Assembly: GCF_006542335.1 (NCBI RefSeq)
Contig: NZ_CP032486.1
Span: forward strand, 1-64,000
Source of the DNA: Neokomagataea tanensis
Lineage (GTDB): Bacteria > Pseudomonadota > Alphaproteobacteria > Acetobacterales > Acetobacteraceae
Length of the DNA stretch: 64,000 nucleotides
Direction of reading: 5' to 3'
Shown here: positions 9,312 through 17,847 of the stretch, in pieces
How the letters are laid out: each line of letters opens with the position of its first letter
How positions within the stretch are numbered: the first letter of the stretch is position 1
Notes under the pieces: generated by a model
The model's database searches: none
Told to the model about the DNA's origin: nothing
The model's input: only the letters and a program-made list of their open reading frames with translations
Translations under genes and position numbers: made by a program

Positions 9312-10784
9312 TTAAGCTACCGACAGTTTCCCAGTTATTCGTTTATTCGAGGCAAGGTAAGGGCCGGCAGAGATTACTTGAATAGCGAGTATGCCGGAAC
9401 TTTTAAGCCCGGAGCCAAACGGAAGAAAAGCTTCTCCGTTTGTCCAGCGAGACGGCTCGTTTTCAAAGCAGTGCCATCCGCTGAGGTTCTCGTTTTGAAG
9501 GTGTTCCGTAAGAGCTATTGTTTGATCCGCAGAAAACAATGAAATCTCACCGATACAAATGCCTAATTCACGTCGATCATCTACAAACGGTCCTGCCGTA
9601 TCGCAAGGGCGACTGCTATTGGACATTACGAAGACAGCGTCAATTTTCTCGGGGAGCAAAAAAACAGCTTTATCAGCAGATCCTCGCAAAGGTTTAATAA
9701 TTTGCCCTCGTTCGGTTCTGAGGTAAAGGTTCGTTTCTTTTGTCAGAGAAACGGTTTTTTTTCCGACATTACCTTTTGCGCTTAGAGCACGTTCATTGAT
9801 CTTGCGATATATCGGCTCCACAACAACCTGGGCCACGCTAAGCGGCGCAGCAGCATCCCGCTCCCATGTCTTTATACTTTGTTGCTGGCATCCAAGAAAA
9901 AACACAGTTCCCTCTTGTGAAAAGGTGTCACGACTACCTGTATCAAGATAGCTTTCCGTTAGCATGCCATCTGCTTTAATGACGGAATGTTTCTTCGTTT
10001 CAATATGAAAGTATTCGTAAGAGGAAAACGATTTATCATAGTGAATAGAAAGGCCGTTAACGAGCATTCTTGCAGGTACAAATTGTCCTTCAAAAAATAA
10101 GCAGTGCTCTGATGTAACGAGGAGGTCTTTGAAAGGAACGCCGTCAGAAATTGCATTTTGTTCTATACGAACAGGATAACCTGCTTCGTCATCGTACTTA
10201 CCATGGTGAACAACGGCATGCGTACTGCCAACCCATATTAAATTATCTACGCCTGCTATACCACTTGCATTGTAAACGATTATCTCATCGCCTATGCGCA
10301 GGTCTTCAACTTTTACATAACCATTCGGGGTTTCTATTAACGAGCCTCGGAGGAAGCAAGCTAGGGTGCCATACCCGTAAGAAGTACTACCGTTAACACT
10401 GATACTTTTGTTGCCTTGTCCCGGGAAAACGTTACCGTCGAAAACAAATTTGAATGAGCCCGCATTTGTAGCCCCCATTCTGACTGTTAATGTCGTTTTA
10501 TTTGTTGTTGAGTTATAGGAGTATGAAACAGTTTTTCCCGACAAGCTGCTGTTTGTAAAGTTTATCCGCACCCTGTTTCCGGTTTTACCTCCTGCCGACG
10601 ATATATTGAATGTTTGTTCTCTTCCCGAGTAAAGACCAGCGTTTAGGTTTACTTGAATAGATGTATTCTGAGATACAGATACATTGTAAGTATTTGAACT
10701 TTGTCTCGAAGCACCGCTTGTACTGACTGTAAAGCTACCATCGTTAACTGTGTAGTTTTTTTGGTTGGAGTTCCACGTCGTCAT
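9312..10784 (-). CDS. Hint-domain protein (Hedgehog/intein fold)
   Basis: The frame is open further upstream, but I chose ATG at 10784 (490 aa) because GGAG lies about 9 nt before it and the earlier codons read through the terminator of the neighbouring gene. The N-terminal 150 residues are Ser/Thr/Asn-rich and beta-like. A Hint module starts at CFLRGSLIETPNG (the Cys is the expected nucleophile) and continues through IGDEIIV, VTSEHCLFFEGQFVPARMLVNG and LTESYLDTGSRD. The last 150 residues repeat features of the larger neighbour (DDRRELGICIGE, FENEPSRWTNGEA). Such proteins are common in acetic acid bacteria; self-cleavage or self-attachment is assumed from the Hint fold. AT-richer than its paralogue. 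Confidence 0.8.
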   Translation of the reverse strand: MTTWNSNQKNYTVNDGSFTVSTSGASRQSSNTYNVSVSQNTSIQVNLNAGLYSGREQTFNISSAGGKTGNRVRINFTNSSLSGKTVSYSYNSTTNKTTLTVRMGATNAGSFKFVFDGNVFPGQGNKSISVNGSTSYGYGTLACFLRGSLIETPNGYVKVEDLRIGDEIIVYNASGIAGVDNLIWVGSTHAVVHHGKYDDEAGYPVRIEQNAISDGVPFKDLLVTSEHCLFFEGQFVPARMLVNGLSIHYDKSFSSYEYFHIETKKHSVIKADGMLTESYLDTGSRDTFSQEGTVFFLGCQQQSIKTWERDAAAPLSVAQVVVEPIYRKINERALSAKGNVGKKTVSLTKETNLYLRTERGQIIKPLRGSADKAVFLLPEKIDAVFVMSNSSRPCDTAGPFVDDRRELGICIGEISLFSADQTIALTEHLQNENLSGWHCFENEPSRWTNGEAFLPFGSGLKSSGILAIQVISAGPYLASNKRITGKLSVA

Positions 10785-10847
10785 GCTCTTAATACTCCAC
10801 TTATAATCTCGTAATAACGAGAAGTAATACTGTGCATTTTCTTGAAA

Positions 10848-10881
10848 CTTACGGCCCCGCATTTTTATGTGGGGCCGTAAG
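10848..10881 (-). terminator. hairpin terminator between the two Hint genes
   Basis: Perfect 11-bp arms CTTACGGCCCC and GGGGCCGTAAG enclose a 12-nt AT-rich loop, starting about 10 nt after the stop of the larger Hint gene. On the minus strand only TTTC follows, so it may be a leaky terminator that lets some transcription continue into the smaller Hint gene. Confidence 0.65.
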
Positions 10882-10890
10882 AGACGTTTT

Positions 10891-13542
10891 TCAGGCTGTG
10901 GCACGCAGCACTGTTTGCTGCACTTCACGGAGATACGGGCCTTGCGACAAGATTTGCAGGGTGAGCATGCGGGGCTCTCCTTGTGTCGCTGAACCAATGT
11001 GGAGCGATGCGGCACCATTGGTCCATCTACGCCCCAATGCGTCGCTTTCGTACCATCCCTTACGAGCTAGACTTGTTTCCGTGACATTGAGCGATACAGT
11101 CTTGTAAGCGCAGAACAACTTTGCCTCGCCAACAAGGACACCGAGTTCGCGTCGGTCATCCATGAAAGGACCGATGACGTCTGAAGGGCGGCTTGTTCGT
11201 GAGGCTATAGTCACCGTCTCAACGTTATCGGGCAGCATAAACATATGATACGCACCACTGATGCGGCTAGCGCGAATGACTTCTCCAGTTTCGGTCGCCA
11301 AGTGCAAATCTGCATCGTCTACTAATGCAGGTACTGAAGGAACCAACCCGGTACGGTCGACCAAACGACGGAATATGGGCTCCACGAAGGCGCGGGAGGT
11401 ATCCAGGGGTAGAAAATCCGAGCCAACCTCACAACGATCCGACATTATGCTTGTCACATAATGATTTTCAAATTGGTCACGGTTTCCTGTATCCAGATAG
11501 CTTTCCGTCAATGCTCCTTCGGCCCAGATGGGCATATGTGTGTCAAGTTCAACGTGGTAGTAGGTGTAAGCATTAATCGAGCGATCAAGATAAATAGATA
11601 TTCCATTCACAAGCATACGGGCTGGCACAAGTTTTCCATCAAAGACCATGCAGTGCTCTTGTGTTACCAAGAGATCCCGGGCGGGTACGTGATCGGCTAG
11701 AGCCCCGGCACAAATACGGACCAGCCAGTTGGCTTCGGGGTTAATTTGTTTGGAGACGTCAATCGACCGGTGACCAAGCCATTTTAGGGGCATGGCCCCT
11801 TCAGGAGTCATAACCATAGAGCCCGGTGCAAGAGTTTCAACGGCTGCTTCACCACTCGGTGTCTTAATCAAAGTCCCTTCCGCAAAACAGGTCGTGTAAA
11901 TGGTGTTGCCATGACCGTCGTCTTGAAGTTCGTAGCCATAAGTGCTCGCGCCTGGGACTTTAAGAGAATAATCTCCATTGGTTGTTGCGATTGTTATTCC
12001 GCTGGCCGTAGTCGTTACGCTTTTAATGCTCGCTTTTGGAATAGATGCTAGCTCGATTTTATCATTAGGGGACCAGCCAGAAATAGTGTTTGTAGGCATG
12101 TTGGTGCCGCTGATTGTCAGCTGAGCCCCGTTGCCGGCCAAATTAATCGAACCCGTCCCAGCAGTGCCATTTAAAATTAGCGTACCCCCTGACGAGACCG
12201 TTTGCACGCCCGAGATTATCCCACCTTCGGCAATTTTTGTAGTTCCCCCTGCAAGAATGACGGTACCAGACACTGTACCACCACTCTCGATCACTAACGT
12301 GTTACCGGATGTTACACCGAGGGAGCTGCTATTATTATTGCTCCAGGTAACACCGCTGTCGATTTGTATAGTACCTCCGGTCCCGTTACCGAAGCGGTTA
12401 TTGGACGGGGTGGCACCTCGGGCGATCTCAAGTTTCCCACCTTCCACGAGATTTGCTGACCCGGTCGCGCCGGACCCTAAGTACAATACCCCCCCGCTTT
12501 GGATAGAAACACCACTGGTTACTGAATTCGCGCCGGATCCCGAGGCGACAAGCGTATTGCCCGCACCGGAAACGATACCGCCTGAGACAAAACCATAATT
12601 GGTGACTGTGCCCGAATAAATTGTTCCGACGGAGGCGCTCAAACGGCCACCACTTGCCACAGTTTCGAGACCAGCTAAATTGCCGCCTGACTGAATAATT
12701 ACGGTTGCGCCCGAATTTACATTCGAGGCTGAAAGCAAACCCCCTGAAGATACAACGGTTGAACTCGTTAAAATTCCGCCACTCGAAACGTTAACGGTAC
12801 CGCCGTTTTGTATATTGGCACCTTGGAGCCTTCCACCCGATTTTACATCTATGGTTACTGCAGAGCTAACCACTTTCGTCAGTAGTGTATCGAGATTTAA
12901 AAGATAGCCGCTATTGACGACAACATCTGCGCCAGCCTGGAGAGTGGTGTTGACGGTCGTTCCGGAATATAGTTCGAGCTTGCCTCCGTCCCCAACAGTG
13001 GTGTTTGACAAGGTCCCGCCTGAGAGAATGATGCTACCGCCATTACGAGTATTCCCGCTGTTTAATACGCCAGCAGAATAAACAATAGCAGTATTCCCGC
13101 TGGAAAAATAGTTGCCGGATCTTAGCGTGGTTGCTCCACCGCCCGGCCCCAAAATCAGCGTTCCACTTGATCCTATCACATTGACCGTATTTAAGCGCCC
13201 CGTCCCGAGCGTCAATGTTCCGCCACTGATGGTCACATTAGATGCGCTGCCAACGCTTCCCATGATCGTTGCAGAAGCGCCGCTTCCAATCGTCTGACCA
13301 ATAATCGTAGCTCCAGACGAAACTACCTCAGTAGTTCCTGCTCCAGACAAAAGGCCGCCAGATATAGCCCCTCTTATTACGAGATTGCCTTCATATATCG
13401 CGCCGGCAGCTCCACTTAAGATGCCTCCCGACAGGACAGTTGCTCCATCTACACTGCCGCCTGAGTCAACATTATACCTGTCGCCCCGCGAAATTGTTAT
13501 TCCTGAAACAATCTGCCCAGAAGAAACCGATGTAGTAGCCAT
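10891..13542 (-). CDS. AIDA-repeat surface protein with C-terminal Hint domain
   Basis: 883 aa. Residues 1 to about 500 are a long run of about 19-residue Gly/Ser/Thr-rich repeats (pattern SGGxLxxxxVxSGG), the AIDA-type repeat that folds as a beta-helix in autotransporter passengers. There is no classical signal peptide and no C-terminal barrel. After a spacer (GYELQDDGHGN) the Hint module begins at CFAEGTLIKTPSG, with the Cys nucleophile, and runs through VTQEHCMVFDGKLVPARMLVNG. The C-terminus is shared with the smaller downstream paralogue. Likely exported and processed by its Hint domain; the route is unknown, and the TpsB protein encoded nearby is a candidate. Intact. Confidence 0.85.
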   Translation of the reverse strand: MATTSVSSGQIVSGITISRGDRYNVDSGGSVDGATVLSGGILSGAAGAIYEGNLVIRGAISGGLLSGAGTTEVVSSGATIIGQTIGSGASATIMGSVGSASNVTISGGTLTLGTGRLNTVNVIGSSGTLILGPGGGATTLRSGNYFSSGNTAIVYSAGVLNSGNTRNGGSIILSGGTLSNTTVGDGGKLELYSGTTVNTTLQAGADVVVNSGYLLNLDTLLTKVVSSAVTIDVKSGGRLQGANIQNGGTVNVSSGGILTSSTVVSSGGLLSASNVNSGATVIIQSGGNLAGLETVASGGRLSASVGTIYSGTVTNYGFVSGGIVSGAGNTLVASGSGANSVTSGVSIQSGGVLYLGSGATGSANLVEGGKLEIARGATPSNNRFGNGTGGTIQIDSGVTWSNNNSSSLGVTSGNTLVIESGGTVSGTVILAGGTTKIAEGGIISGVQTVSSGGTLILNGTAGTGSINLAGNGAQLTISGTNMPTNTISGWSPNDKIELASIPKASIKSVTTTASGITIATTNGDYSLKVPGASTYGYELQDDGHGNTIYTTCFAEGTLIKTPSGEAAVETLAPGSMVMTPEGAMPLKWLGHRSIDVSKQINPEANWLVRICAGALADHVPARDLLVTQEHCMVFDGKLVPARMLVNGISIYLDRSINAYTYYHVELDTHMPIWAEGALTESYLDTGNRDQFENHYVTSIMSDRCEVGSDFLPLDTSRAFVEPIFRRLVDRTGLVPSVPALVDDADLHLATETGEVIRASRISGAYHMFMLPDNVETVTIASRTSRPSDVIGPFMDDRRELGVLVGEAKLFCAYKTVSLNVTETSLARKGWYESDALGRRWTNGAASLHIGSATQGEPRMLTLQILSQGPYLREVQQTVLRATA

Positions 13543-13859
13543 AGCTCTTATTCCACAGAAAAATTACGTTACATTCACTTATATATAACAAAATATAACA
13601 AAAGAAGAAAAAAATCGATTCTTTACTTTGTTTTGTAAAAACAAACTAAAATAAAATATTTTATTTAAGAAACTTTTACCGAAACTATAAATAATAAAAC
13701 AAAACTCATTAAAAAAATTCAGCACTATATATAATATACGATGTATTTATTATTATTTTTTGGCGCGAAGAATTGTCTCAATAATAGATATATCATTATT
13801 TTTACTTAATAATTCTGGAGAAAGAAATATCGTTCCCGGTGGACGACATTTCTTGAAAA
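13543..13859. promoter_or_regulatory. AT-rich upstream region of the AIDA-Hint gene
   Basis: About 300 bp of strongly AT-rich sequence directly upstream of the minus-strand AIDA-Hint gene, with no coding frame. It probably contains the promoter and could be a target for H-NS/MucR/Ros-type silencing, as is common for surface genes; no specific box can be assigned. Confidence 0.35.
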
Positions 13860-14576
13860 GGCCCTGTTGCAAAGTTGAATATCCTGTTGGAAACCACTGC
13901 TGGTGTTAGCGTAGGGTTTGGCAGATGCGTGATTTCAAGGGGCGTCATTCTCGTGGTGAAGTGATCCTATGGGCAGTGCGCTGGTATTGCCGTTACGGGA
14001 TCAGCTACCGCGACCTTGAAACCATGCTGGCCGAGCGCGGTGTGAGCGTGGATCATTCAACAATTTACCGTTGGGTCCAGCGCTATGCACCCGAGATGGA
14101 AAAGCGCCTTCGGTGGTATTGGAAACGCCCAGGGTTTTCCAGCAGTTGTCGGGTTGATGAGACTTACATCAAGATCAAAGGGAAATGGGCGTATCTGTAC
14201 CGGGCTGTCGGCAAAGGCGGTGATACGATTGATTTCTTCCTCTCACAGACCCGGAACGCCAAGGCTGCCAAACGCTTTCTGAGCAAAGCTTTGAACGGCC
14301 TGAGGGAGTGGGAGAAGCCTGAGACAATCAATACGGATAAAGCCTCAACCTACGGCATAGCCATCAACGAACTCCAGAAGAACGGTAAGCTTCCCGACAC
14401 GGTGAAACACCGTCAGGTGAAGTCTCTGAACAACGTGATCGAGGCCGATCACGGCAAGCTGAAACAACTGATCCGGCCGGTTCGTGGCTTCAAAAGCCTG
14501 AAAACCGCTTATGCGACGATTAAGGGTTTTGAGGTCATGCGCGTCTTAAAAAAGGGACAAGCTGAACTCTTTCAGC
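13860..14576 (+). mobile_element. IS6-family element (type A), right end lost
   Basis: Begins with a perfect GGCCCTGTTGCAAAGTT. The transposase starts at 13925 (MRDFKGRHSRGEVILWAVRW) and keeps the catalytic positions: DETYIKIKGKW, INTDKAST and VIEADHGKLKQ. It stops early, after KKGQAELFQL, where intact copies have about 15 more residues, because the element is cut at about 14577 and joined to the toxin-tail sequence. With one terminal repeat missing it cannot move by itself, though the protein might still act on other copies. Confidence 0.88.
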
Positions 14577-14581
14577 TATAG
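13925..14581 (+). CDS. IS6-family transposase, slightly C-terminally truncated
   Basis: 218 aa. The N-terminal helix-turn-helix (YRDLETMLAERGVSVDHSTI) and the D-D-E core (Asp in VDETYIK, Asp in NTDKAST, Glu in IEADHGK) are all present. The final residues and stop codon come from the adjoining sequence. It differs from the full-length copy at 40124 by scattered substitutions, including SSSCRVDE for SSSWRVDE. Probably the best-preserved type A transposase after that copy. Confidence 0.85.
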   Translation: MRDFKGRHSRGEVILWAVRWYCRYGISYRDLETMLAERGVSVDHSTIYRWVQRYAPEMEKRLRWYWKRPGFSSSCRVDETYIKIKGKWAYLYRAVGKGGDTIDFFLSQTRNAKAAKRFLSKALNGLREWEKPETINTDKASTYGIAINELQKNGKLPDTVKHRQVKSLNNVIEADHGKLKQLIRPVRGFKSLKTAYATIKGFEVMRVLKKGQAELFQL

Positions 14582-14766
14582 ATTTGTCATATGTTATGAG
14601 GTCAGGATTTGGTTATGTTTCTAGTAAGGATAACGCAGCTGTAGCAAAGCACCAATTATGGAGCAGTTTCCGTACAGAAAACTATAAAGAAGCATCAGAT
14701 AATATAAAACAAATTTTTGGAATTAAAGATTCTCGATCATTAGATAATATGAGACTTCTTGGATAA
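14578..14766 (+). pseudogene. C-terminal tail of a T4-lysozyme/pesticin-like toxin domain
   Basis: An IS6 element removes the start. Residues read DLSYVMRSGFGYVSSKDNA, then LWSSFRTENYKEASDNIKQ and KDSRSLDNMRLLG before a TAA. The spacing of the DLxYxMG-like helix, the W..f...NY.eAs helix and the final R....R fits the C-terminal lobe of phage T4-type lysozymes (GH24) and pesticin-like effectors. The N-terminal catalytic Glu region is missing here. The second copy (39828-40070) extends further upstream. Peptidoglycan cleavage as the original function is inference; the immunity-type gene directly downstream supports it. Confidence 0.5.
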
Positions 14767-14771
14767 GTAGA

Positions 14772-15455
14772 ATGATTAAAATTTTCTTAATTATATTTAT
14801 AATAATATTCAATCCAATAAATAATTTTTGTGATTACAAAAGGATTCCTATTTCTTTAAAAGAAATAATAGCAAAAATACCTAGAAGGTTTAATTCGAAT
14901 ACAAGGTTTTCAGATATAGATTTTAATGATTATCTGATGTCTCTTTCAGGTATAGAATATAATAATTTCTCAGATTGCGAATTTAGTTTGTTAAAGACAA
15001 AATATTTTAATAAATTATCTAAAAGTACTAAGGATGATATTATATCTACGTACAAAACGGCTGAATCAAATACTGTTCCAAATGGAAATCAGGAAATTTC
15101 CAACCGCGTATTTTTTACAACATGCCAACCAAGAGCGTGTACTGGCACCTTTGTAGGCCACATATTTTCACGTGAAGGTGAGTTAATTGGTATTTTAATC
15201 ATGACGCCATCGTCATTATCGAATGAACCTTCTAAGGATCAAAAGAAAAATACAATACCAAGTGACCCTGTAGAAGGGTGGTCTTCTTTAATTAAAAACC
15301 CTAATAATGAATTTATTTGGGATGTAGAAGGGTGGATTTCTCTAAATAAAAATTTTAACAATAAATCAAATTGGGATTTTATAAAGGAATATGTAAGTAA
15401 AATACAAAAAGATTCGTCTTTTAATATGATTAATTTACATAATATTTCTGATTAA
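14772..15455 (+). CDS. putative periplasmic immunity protein with Ivy-like CxPxxC loop, copy 1
   Basis: 227 aa, AT-rich. It begins with a hydrophobic stretch (IKIFLIIFIIIFNPI) that serves as signal or anchor, but relative to copy 2 it has lost 14 codons around the expected cleavage site. The conserved centre has TTCQPRACTGTFVGHIF then ELIGILIM: two cysteines flanking a QPRA loop, resembling the CKPHDC loop with which Ivy-type inhibitors plug the lysozyme active site. Two further Cys lie near residues 20 and 65. The adjacent toxin tail is lysozyme-like, so the most economical reading is a toxin-neutralising periplasmic protein. No family match could be verified; other immunity folds are possible. 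Confidence 0.5.
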   Translation: MIKIFLIIFIIIFNPINNFCDYKRIPISLKEIIAKIPRRFNSNTRFSDIDFNDYLMSLSGIEYNNFSDCEFSLLKTKYFNKLSKSTKDDIISTYKTAESNTVPNGNQEISNRVFFTTCQPRACTGTFVGHIFSREGELIGILIMTPSSLSNEPSKDQKKNTIPSDPVEGWSSLIKNPNNEFIWDVEGWISLNKNFNNKSNWDFIKEYVSKIQKDSSFNMINLHNISD

Positions 15456-15569
15456 TATTGGAGAGTTCGAAGAGCCCTTGATTGATTGCCCTTGCGCTTG
15501 ATTTCTGGTTCCTGGTCCTGATTTTCACCCTGCGCTTTGAGCAAAGAGAGGGTTTCATACTCTGGATTG

Positions 15570-16208
15570 CTACGGAGCGGCGTTAATCCGCTCCAGAAGG
15601 AGAAAGCGGCGTATATTATGGACGATATTGGCCAGATCGATCCTCATAGTGGCCCGTGTGACACCGACAGTTCGGATCAGCAGTCCCGTCTGTGATTTCT
15701 GATCGGCAAAGACATGCTCGACGCGGGATCGGATCACCGACTTCCCTGCATTGGACCGCTGGATATGCCGCGGCATGGGTCTGAGGTGCGGCTTCTTCCT
15801 GTGAACCTTTGAGACAAAGCCCTGCCTTTCCATGAAGTCCTCATTGGCTTTTGAGCGATAGGCTGTATCTGCCCAGACGGTTGAGGCCGTATTGGTTTTA
15901 TCCAGCAGGCCCTCTCGTAGCCTGGCGCCATCACTGGCGGCGGCATCCGTCGTCTTCCATTTCCGGATGAGCCGAAACTTCCGGTCGATGGAGACGTGGG
16001 ATTTGTATCCAAAGAACGGGATAGCGAGATCCGTTGCGGGTATACTCCCGTCGTCCTGCCGCTTTGCTTTGGTGAACTTCAGTGTCCAGCGCGCATGGCG
16101 ATCCTTGTGGGACAATTTGGATGGCTTGTCCTGCCAGTTTTCAGGAATACGCCCTGCCCGGAGGTCGGCTTTCTCAGCATTGGTATTGCGCTGCTTTGGA
16201 GCCGCTAC
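15570..16208 (-). pseudogene. IS5-family transposase, C-terminal half
   Basis: Minus-strand frame from the type B junction (PVAAPKQRNTNAEKADLRAG) to the stop. It carries YKSHVSIDRKFRLIR, the central Asp region TVWADTAYRSKANED and the C-terminal SVIRSRVEHVFADQKSQTGL with the last catalytic Glu, all typical of the IS5 subgroup. The N-terminal part is replaced by the type B IS inserted at 16209. The IS5 3' noncoding end probably extends to about 15460. The 3' end (15570-15656) is shared with 38866-38949. Confidence 0.85.
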
Positions 16209-17005
16209 GGGGGATGTCACGTTAAGTTTTTTGCTTTGAGTATGGTTGTATTTGAGTGATTTCAAGCTGCGAGAATAGTCACAGTATTCCACTGCGCGAA
16301 GGCTTGGAGACGATGAATGTGTCGTGCGAGAGCATTGGCGTTAGCGGCGGGTGGAACGAAGAGATTACGGACGATAGAGAAGACGGTTAAGAACCTCTGA
16401 CACCCGCCCGGGGATCGGAATCTTTGCATGATCCGTTCCCGTTTTCGCAGTGGTAAATGGCTGTTTTCCGCTCGATTGTTCAGCCCTTTGTGGGAAAGAT
16501 GCCGAACAGACAGACGAAGTTTACGCTTCGCGGCCCCATACGATTTCAGCTTATCTGTGATCATCCGCCGGGGACGCACACCTTGCTGGCGCAAAAGGCG
16601 TGTCAGCAAACGCTTGGCGGCCTTGGTATTGCGCCGTTTTTGTAAGATTTCATCAAGGATATAGCCGTCTTGACCGACAGCGCGCCAGAGCCAATGAATG
16701 TGGCCGCCAATCACAACCCTAACTTCGTCCAAATGCCATAAATCACCACGTTTGGCGCGTTTGCGGCGCAAACTGCGAACATACTCCGCACCAAACTTCA
16801 GGTTCCAGCGACAAATCGTCTCATACGACACCACAATCCCACGTTCGAGCAGCATTTCCTCAACCAAACGAAAGCTCAATGGAAAACGGAAATACAACCA
16901 TACCGCATGGGCTATCAATTCACGCGGAAAACGATGCCGCTTGTAGCTCAATGGTATTTTACTCATCGCTGCCATCTAACACGGCGGGGTTAATGTGACA
17001 TCACC
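16209..17005 (-). mobile_element. type B IS6-like insertion sequence, 797 bp
   Basis: The right edge is TTAATGTGACATCACC; the left edge is the slightly mutated GGGGATGTCACGTTAAG. The length, 797 bp, equals that of the copy at 17848-18644. It encodes one transposase on the minus strand. It splits an IS5 gene at the left and abuts a toxin tail at the right, with no shared 8-bp target duplication, so a deletion or recombination followed insertion. Confidence 0.85.
16262..16975 (-). CDS. IS6-family transposase (type B)
   Basis: 237 aa. It has an N-terminal helix-turn-helix (LSFRLVEEMLLERGIVVSYETI) and the D-D-E fold: WHLDEVRVVIGGHIHWLWRA (first Asp), MITDKLKSYGAA (second Asp) and NNRAENSHLPLRKRER (Glu). 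The frame is uninterrupted, so it may still be functional. It is only distantly related to the type A transposase. Confidence 0.88.
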   Translation of the reverse strand: MAAMSKIPLSYKRHRFPRELIAHAVWLYFRFPLSFRLVEEMLLERGIVVSYETICRWNLKFGAEYVRSLRRKRAKRGDLWHLDEVRVVIGGHIHWLWRAVGQDGYILDEILQKRRNTKAAKRLLTRLLRQQGVRPRRMITDKLKSYGAAKRKLRLSVRHLSHKGLNNRAENSHLPLRKRERIMQRFRSPGGCQRFLTVFSIVRNLFVPPAANANALARHIHRLQAFAQWNTVTILAA

Positions 17006-17270
17006 ATGGGATATTCAACGTCTTGGCCAGCCAAAAGGAACAATAAAAAAAGAATGGCGTGATATTGCTACAATTTCGATAGGTATTTACGCTGCAGCGA
17101 GCGGTATGAGTTTTAATGAAATAATGAATATTCAAACTGCTTATGTTAAAGTATTTGGTGGTACCTGGCTTGACGAGAAAAAAGATTCTGTATGGAATTA
17201 CATTCCAGAAAAAAACGTACAAAATACTAAGATAGGGTTTGATCTTTATCGGAACGGTCTAATTAAATGA
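17006..17270 (+). pseudogene. C-terminal tail of a secreted or polymorphic toxin
   Basis: The upstream part was removed by the type B IS; the frame enters from the IS and reads WDIQRLGQPKGTIKKEWRD, then IGIYAAASGMSFNEIM, FGGTWLDEKKDSVWNYIPE and NTKIGFDLYRNG. The Ala-rich helix and the closing G(F/Y)xLYxxG resemble tails of proteobacterial polymorphic or type VI-type toxins, but I cannot name the family. The gene ends 4 nt inside the next gene, the usual arrangement for toxin and immunity genes. AT-rich like the other toxin remnant. Confidence 0.45.
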
Positions 17271-17659
17271 CAAATTTTTACTGCAATATTATTTTTATAG
17301 TTACTGTAACAATGCTATTGATAAGTGCTTTTTTTAATTGGGTGAACTATGATTATTATATTTATAGTAAGGAAATATATAATTTTTCAGATAAAGGAAT
17401 AAAAATAAGTATTATCGAAGTAGATAGTATATTTAATTATAATTTTATATTAAAAATTAGGTCTGTAGATTCTGATGACAATACAAATTTATTTACTAAA
17501 AAATCCAATATTGGATCAAAGGATTTCGATGAAACAACTTCTTTCAAAATATCAAAAATTTCTGAAGGAAATTACCAATTAGAATCACATTGGCTTAATA
17601 TGAAAGGTAAAATTACATATATTGTTGGCAAAAAACAAGTTTCTGTAATTTATGATTGA
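17267..17659 (+). CDS. putative membrane-anchored immunity protein, 130 aa
   Basis: Starts with ATG overlapping the toxin-tail stop (ATGA). One N-terminal hydrophobic helix (IIFIVTVTMLLISAFF, about residues 8-23) is followed by about 100 residues that are polar and beta-like (ISIIEVDSIFNYNFILKIRS). This size and single anchor fit immunity proteins that protect against periplasm-acting toxins. There is no recognisable family. It ends just before a mangled type A IS end. Confidence 0.45.
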   Translation: MTNFYCNIIFIVTVTMLLISAFFNWVNYDYYIYSKEIYNFSDKGIKISIIEVDSIFNYNFILKIRSVDSDDNTNLFTKKSNIGSKDFDETTSFKISKISEGNYQLESHWLNMKGKITYIVGKKQVSVIYD

Positions 17660-17704
17660 TACCAATGGACGGTGGGCCCGGTGGGGCTGTTGCAGAGTTT
17701 GACC

Positions 17705-17847
17705 GGCCCTGTTGCAAAGTTAGATTTGGGTCGCGTGGGCCCCATTTGTTTTTATTTTCAAACGGCTTAGAAGCTGAATTGTCTTTCGATGAGACGCACT
17801 TCTCCCATGATACCCTCTTGGAACTGGAAGAGTTCAGCTTGTCGGTG
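17705..17847 (-). mobile_element. IS6 type A end fragment
   Basis: GGCCCTGTTGCAAAGTTAG at 17705, followed by the 3' noncoding part and the last codons of a type A transposase (read on the minus strand), cut at 17847 by the type B element. Just before it, at 17684-17704, a second degenerate end (GGGGCTGTTGCAGAGTTTG) is visible. Confidence 0.8.

Larger units (their letters stand above)
14577..15656 (+). repeat. duplicated toxin-tail/immunity segment, copy 1
   Basis: This segment is nearly identical, in inverted orientation, to 38866-39987. It contains the toxin tail, the Ivy-like gene and the 3' end of an IS5-type transposase gene. Copy 1 is 42 bp shorter because of one deletion inside the Ivy-like gene. 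Beyond 15656 both copies continue into IS5 sequence but diverge. Confidence 0.9.

Noticed and set aside
10784..11018. 78-codon upstream extension of the smaller Hint gene
   Set aside because: It would read back through the hairpin terminator and the end of the larger Hint gene; a good ribosome-binding site supports the start at 10784.
12131..12598. 155-codon plus-strand ORF rich in Pro and Val
   Set aside because: Shadow of the Gly/Ser-rich AIDA repeats on the opposite strand.
12150..13540. Repeat-rich region as a possible CRISPR or satellite array
   Set aside because: The repeats are degenerate at DNA level and in frame with a beta-helix repeat protein; no regular spacer-repeat structure.
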